DNA from: Meandrina meandrites
Taxonomy: Eukaryota; Cnidaria; Anthozoa; Scleractinia; Meandrinidae
Assembly (NCBI GenBank): GCA_963693305.1
Contig: OY855914.1
Location: 7,769,001 to 7,833,000 of the forward strand
Reading direction: 5' to 3'
DNA: 64,000 bases
How positions within the stretch are numbered: the stretch's first letter is position 1; each line of letters starts with the position of its first letter. The notes below the pieces were generated by a model that had not been told where the DNA came from, searched no databases, and saw only the letters and a program-made list of their open reading frames with translations. Of this stretch, positions 60,415 through 64,000 are shown piece after piece. The position numbers and the translations under genes are program-made.

Positions 60415-60436
60415 GGGGGGGGGGGGGGGGGGGGGG
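60415..60436. repeat. Poly-G run, about 22 bases
   Basis: Mononucleotide run at the left edge of the LINE-bearing block in copy B. Its length may be an assembly approximation. Confidence 0.9.
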
Positions 60437-60718
60437 CTTAAACAAGAACACGATATCTTGAGCCAGCGGGGGGTCTGAGGCATGTTTCTGTGAACATGTG
60501 GATTTTCACTACTCTGAGATACCGGGAAATGGATTTGAAATTAACAAACGAAGTGTTGAGATACAAGCATTCAGCGCTATACATTTAGAACCAGACTTTA
60601 GAAAGGCGTTCACAAATGAATTATTATTAGTAATTATTCGTTCAGTAATTATACATGATTCTGTCAAGGAAAATATCATCCCATCCCATCCCATCAGTTT
60701 CCGAAGAAAGTTGGGTGT

Positions 60719-62286
60719 CTCATTTCCAAACGCCTCACTCTAACGATCCTTGAATTCAGATCAGGAAGCGATCATTTCTGAGTTGCGAAGTCTAGAAAAT
60801 GCGCCAGCTCAATCGAATTCTTTGCAAAAAAACTGAAAAATAAAAAAAACTCCGTTTTCAGACAAACTATTTAATACGCTTCTAACATCGGGCACTATGA
60901 CTCAAACATGGTGTATCACACCAATTTTTAAAAATGGGACTAAAAGTGATCCCTCAAACTACCGTGGAATCTGTGTTTCCAGCTGCCTTGGAAAATTATT
61001 TTGCTCAATTCTCAACCAAAGACTTCTTGAAAACGTCCAGTCACTTTGAGATACTTCATAAATCTCAAATTGGGTTTTTAACAAATAATCAAACAGCGGA
61101 TCACGTTTTTACGCTACGGACATTAATAGATAAGTATGTCGATTGTCATCAAACGAAAGTATATATGCATGTTTTGTCGACTTTAGAAAAGCATTTGATT
61201 CGGTATGGCACGTTGGACTTCTATACAAGCTGATACAAATTTATGTCCGAGGAAATTTCTATAATTTAATAAAAAGTTTTACTCGAACTCTACCTGCTCT
61301 ATAAGAATTGGCAATAACAAAACGCGCCCTTTTCGGTATGCGAGAGGTGTACGTCAAGGGTGTATTTTAAGTCCTTTGCTCTTTAACCTATACGTTAACG
61401 ATTTAGCTTTTTCTTTGGCACCAAACTCTACTCCCTTTTTTATGCAGACGACTTACGGCGCGTTCGTTTGGGAATAGTCTGGAATAAGAAGATATTCTGG
61501 AATATATTCCAGCTATTCTGCTCCTGGGAGCAGAATAGCCGGAATGCAAATCCAAGTATTCCGGAATAGGAAGAGCAGCCAAATGAACGCTAACTTGCAT
61601 TATTCCAATTATTCTTATTCCGGATTGATCCCGAACGAACGCGCCCTTAATTATTTTATCACGATCAAAACTAGGATTGCAAAATTGTCTTAACAAGTTA
61701 TCTTCACATTGCAACTCCTGGATGCTAAACATAAACCCTAAGAAAACCAAAATAATGATTTTCCAACGACGTACAAAACGATATGATCATGCTTTTTACG
61801 TAGGCAGTGAAAAAATAGACATTATTCAAGACTATACCTATTTAGGGACTCGCATCTCATCTTCAGGAAATTTTACACTCTCACTTGAACACCTACGACA
61901 AAAAACTCTTCATGCTTTGTTTAGCCTGCGACGGCACACGGACTTCAATAAACTGAAACCTTCAATAGCATGTAAAATTTTCGATTCAAAGATCTTACCA
62001 ATCTTAACCTACGACAGTGAAGTCCGGGGTGCCTTTGTAAAATCAGACTTTAAGTCGTGGGACTTTTCCCCAATTGAGAGAACTCACTTACAGTTTTGTA
62101 AACGATACTTAGAGGTACACAACAAGGCATCCAATATTGCATACAGAGCGGAACTTGGTAAATTCCCACTGATCATTGATATAAATAAGAAGATACTAAG
62201 TTATCTAAATTACCTACACCAAAAAGGATGAAAACTCTATAGTCAGACAAGCCTGAGATATATCGATAGATCTTTCTGATAACGGA
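60719..62286 (+). pseudogene. LINE reverse transcriptase (copy B), decayed
   Basis: Counterpart of 28896-30586 but not split by the DIRS-like element. RT blocks are in several frames. A 184-codon open piece (61677-62231) covers the region from IMIFQRRTKR through SYLNYLHQKG. It has lost several short segments relative to copy A. Confidence 0.75.
61456..61646. mobile_element. MITE in the LINE RT active-site box (copy B)
   Basis: Orthologous to 29772-29935 but 27 bp longer, retaining a GAATATATTCCAGC stretch that copy A lost. TTA on both sides. Confidence 0.8.
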
Positions 62287-62289
62287 AAA

Positions 62290-63664
62290 AATAGTTTTTT
62301 TTTCTTTTTAATTTACGGGACAAATTACATACAGTGCTTACAGTAGAATTACTTACATCGCAGTACATTAAGTTACAATGGGATTAAATTAAAAAAAGAA
62401 GCCTAATTTTAATAATACACGTTACTAGCAATATTGTTAAATTAAAATTTACGGTACAATTACATACAGTACTTACAGTAGAATTACTTACATAACATTA
62501 CATTAAGTTACAATGCAATTAAATTCAAAAAGGAAGCCTAATATTAATAATACACGTTACTGGCAATATTACAATAACAGGTGTCATTTTTTTTATTTAT
62601 AATGACATTGCAATACGCAGTGGACAGTTCAATATTTACGTCAACAAGAAACACGAACACACACACTAACTACTAAATCAAAGCTGCCCACGTTTCTTTA
62701 AATTGTTTTAGCTGGTTATTTTTCACTGCTAAAGTGCGAAGAATGACTCGTTTGTCCTTTAGGCGCGAAAGAAAGCCCTCAAAGTCCAAGATGCTAACGC
62801 TTGCATTTATAGAGAAAATATGGTACTTAGCAATTATTATACAGTAGTTGAGGGCAGTCCAGTAGTTTGAGTTGCGATCCTGATGCCAGCCGTATAGAAT
62901 TACACTTTTTGACAGAATAATGTGTTGGCTAAAACTAAAAACTAATCTGCCACCAATTTGTAATATGGGTCCAGAAATCCGAGGACTGACAGCATGTTAA
63001 GAACATGTGGGTTAATGACTGGCTTTCAAGATTGCAAAGCGGACATTTGTCATTGTTTGCCAGACAGGCGCGGAACAAGCTGTACTGCGCAGGTAAGATA
63101 CCGTGGATAATTTTGAGTTAAAACATTGTAAGTTTTGCCTCTTTCATGATACGAAATGGGAGCGTGTAAACAAGCTGAATGTTTTCTTTAGTAAAGCCGT
63201 GATTAAGAAGTTTCGGTTCAGCTGTTGGAGCAGAGTATCTTTTCTCCAATAACTTTGAATATGCTAACTTTGTGGGAAAAAGTTTTAGAGGTATTGCAGA
63301 TGCAGATTCCAAACTGTCGTGGGTTGTGTTGTGGAGGGCTATTTTCCATTCCTTTAGTATAGCATTTAAGAGACCATAATACACGGTGAACGGAAATTCT
63401 ATTCGGTATTTTTCTTTTAATCCTGCTAATAATAGAAAATTATGATCTGTATTAAGCAGGTCCTTAATATAGATGATGCCTTTTTTGAACCAGTCGCTTA
63501 TAAAGATTGGCTTACCATCCAGACAAATGCAGCGATTGTTCCAGATTATTCGATCTCTTACGGGTTTCTCTTCATTGTCGGTTAGAATTTTAAACTCTTG
63601 CCTAGTAACCTTGCCAGTACGGTAAAATTCTGGGAGTTGATCTAGGTTGAGTAACTTTAAATCC
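62290..63664 (-). mobile_element. Same L1-type insertion in copy B, more decayed
   Basis: Homologous to 30587-31815. It has several frameshifts; an 88-codon open piece at 63384-63118 survives. Its 3' end contains a tandem repeat of about 135 bp. It is cut at 63664 by another element. Confidence 0.8.
62313..62580. repeat. Tandem repeat of the L1 3' end
   Basis: Two units of about 135 bp, each with CAGTAGAATTACTTACAT and AATAATACACGTTACT. Copy A has one unit at 30598-30730. Confidence 0.8.
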
Positions 63665-64000
63665 AGGGTTGGAAACTAAAATTGCGGAGCGCTCGCCATT
63701 TGGGCGAGTGATCTTCAAGATGCAATCGCCCAGATAATTTTTTACTCGCCCAGTCTCTCCTAGCTCCACACAAACACAGAAAACATTAACACTCCCCCCC
63801 CCCCCCCCTCCGCCCACGAACATAAAATATTTACAAGGTTTCCATTGAGTTTCTCAGCTCATTTTCAAGGCATTTCAGCACATATTCTTCGGACATCTCA
63901 GGCTCTGACTAATAATCCGATATTATCCCCTTATCATCTGTGTCTAGCTTTTCCTTCATTTCGCAACGAAAGGCGGTCAATTGTCACTTCGATGAAAATT
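63665..64000. mobile_element. Left end of a transposon cut by the window edge
   Basis: Copy B departs from copy A exactly at CAGGGTTGGAAACTAAAATT, a CAG-type terminus usual in hAT elements, followed by GGGCGAGT palindromic units and a C-run. The right end is outside. Confidence 0.55.

Overview
This is an AT-rich, intron-rich metazoan window crowded with repeats. The gene family, long introns and young inverted-repeat transposons suggest a cnidarian, most likely a stony coral; that taxon call is inference. No bacterial-type operons, CRISPR arrays, rRNA genes or functional tRNA genes were seen.

The backbone is a head-to-tail segmental duplication of one large gene, both copies on the minus strand. 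Copy A runs from the left edge to about 19.3 kb. Its 3' exons are off the window, and seven coding exons are visible. Copy B runs from about 60.0 kb to 36.77 kb and is complete: I could assign a 5'UTR exon, eleven coding exons and a polyadenylation signal. Splice phases close exactly, giving 4,950 nt of coding sequence (1,649 aa). The domain order is LRR array, Roc GTPase, COR, Cys-rich segment, group-1 glycosyltransferase, short linker, OTU-type cysteine protease. All visible exons of both copies are open. The product is best read as a large intracellular ROCO-family sensor or signalling protein with two enzymatic modules at its C terminus.

The duplicated block is larger than the gene. It continues to the right into a degraded LINE (from about 22.9 kb in A and 60.4 kb in B) that carries a nested L1-type insertion. 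Insertions shared by both copies (a tRNA-derived SINE, a MITE in the LINE's RT active-site box, the nested L1) predate the duplication. Private insertions postdate it or were lost from one copy. Private to A: a 5.1-kb DIRS-like retroelement, a 3.7-kb TTAA-flanked element, a TTW-type element and several MITEs. Private to B: a 1.5-kb long-TIR element beside a splice donor, a 3.1-kb CAATCGAT-rich element, a foldback and a TTAA element. Which copy pairs hold an empty site is noted per entry.

Layout: 1-18.2 kb gene A; 18.2-19.4 kb its 5' region; 19.4-23.8 kb DNA transposons, including a near-perfect 0.8-kb-arm foldback; 23.8-28.9 kb DIRS-like element; 28.9-33.2 kb LINE plus nested L1; 33.2-36.7 kb intergenic decay with a retroviral-type integrase remnant; 36.77-60.0 kb gene B; 60.1-62.3 kb minisatellite and LINE; 62.3-63.66 kb L1 copy; 63.66 kb to the end, the start of another transposon.
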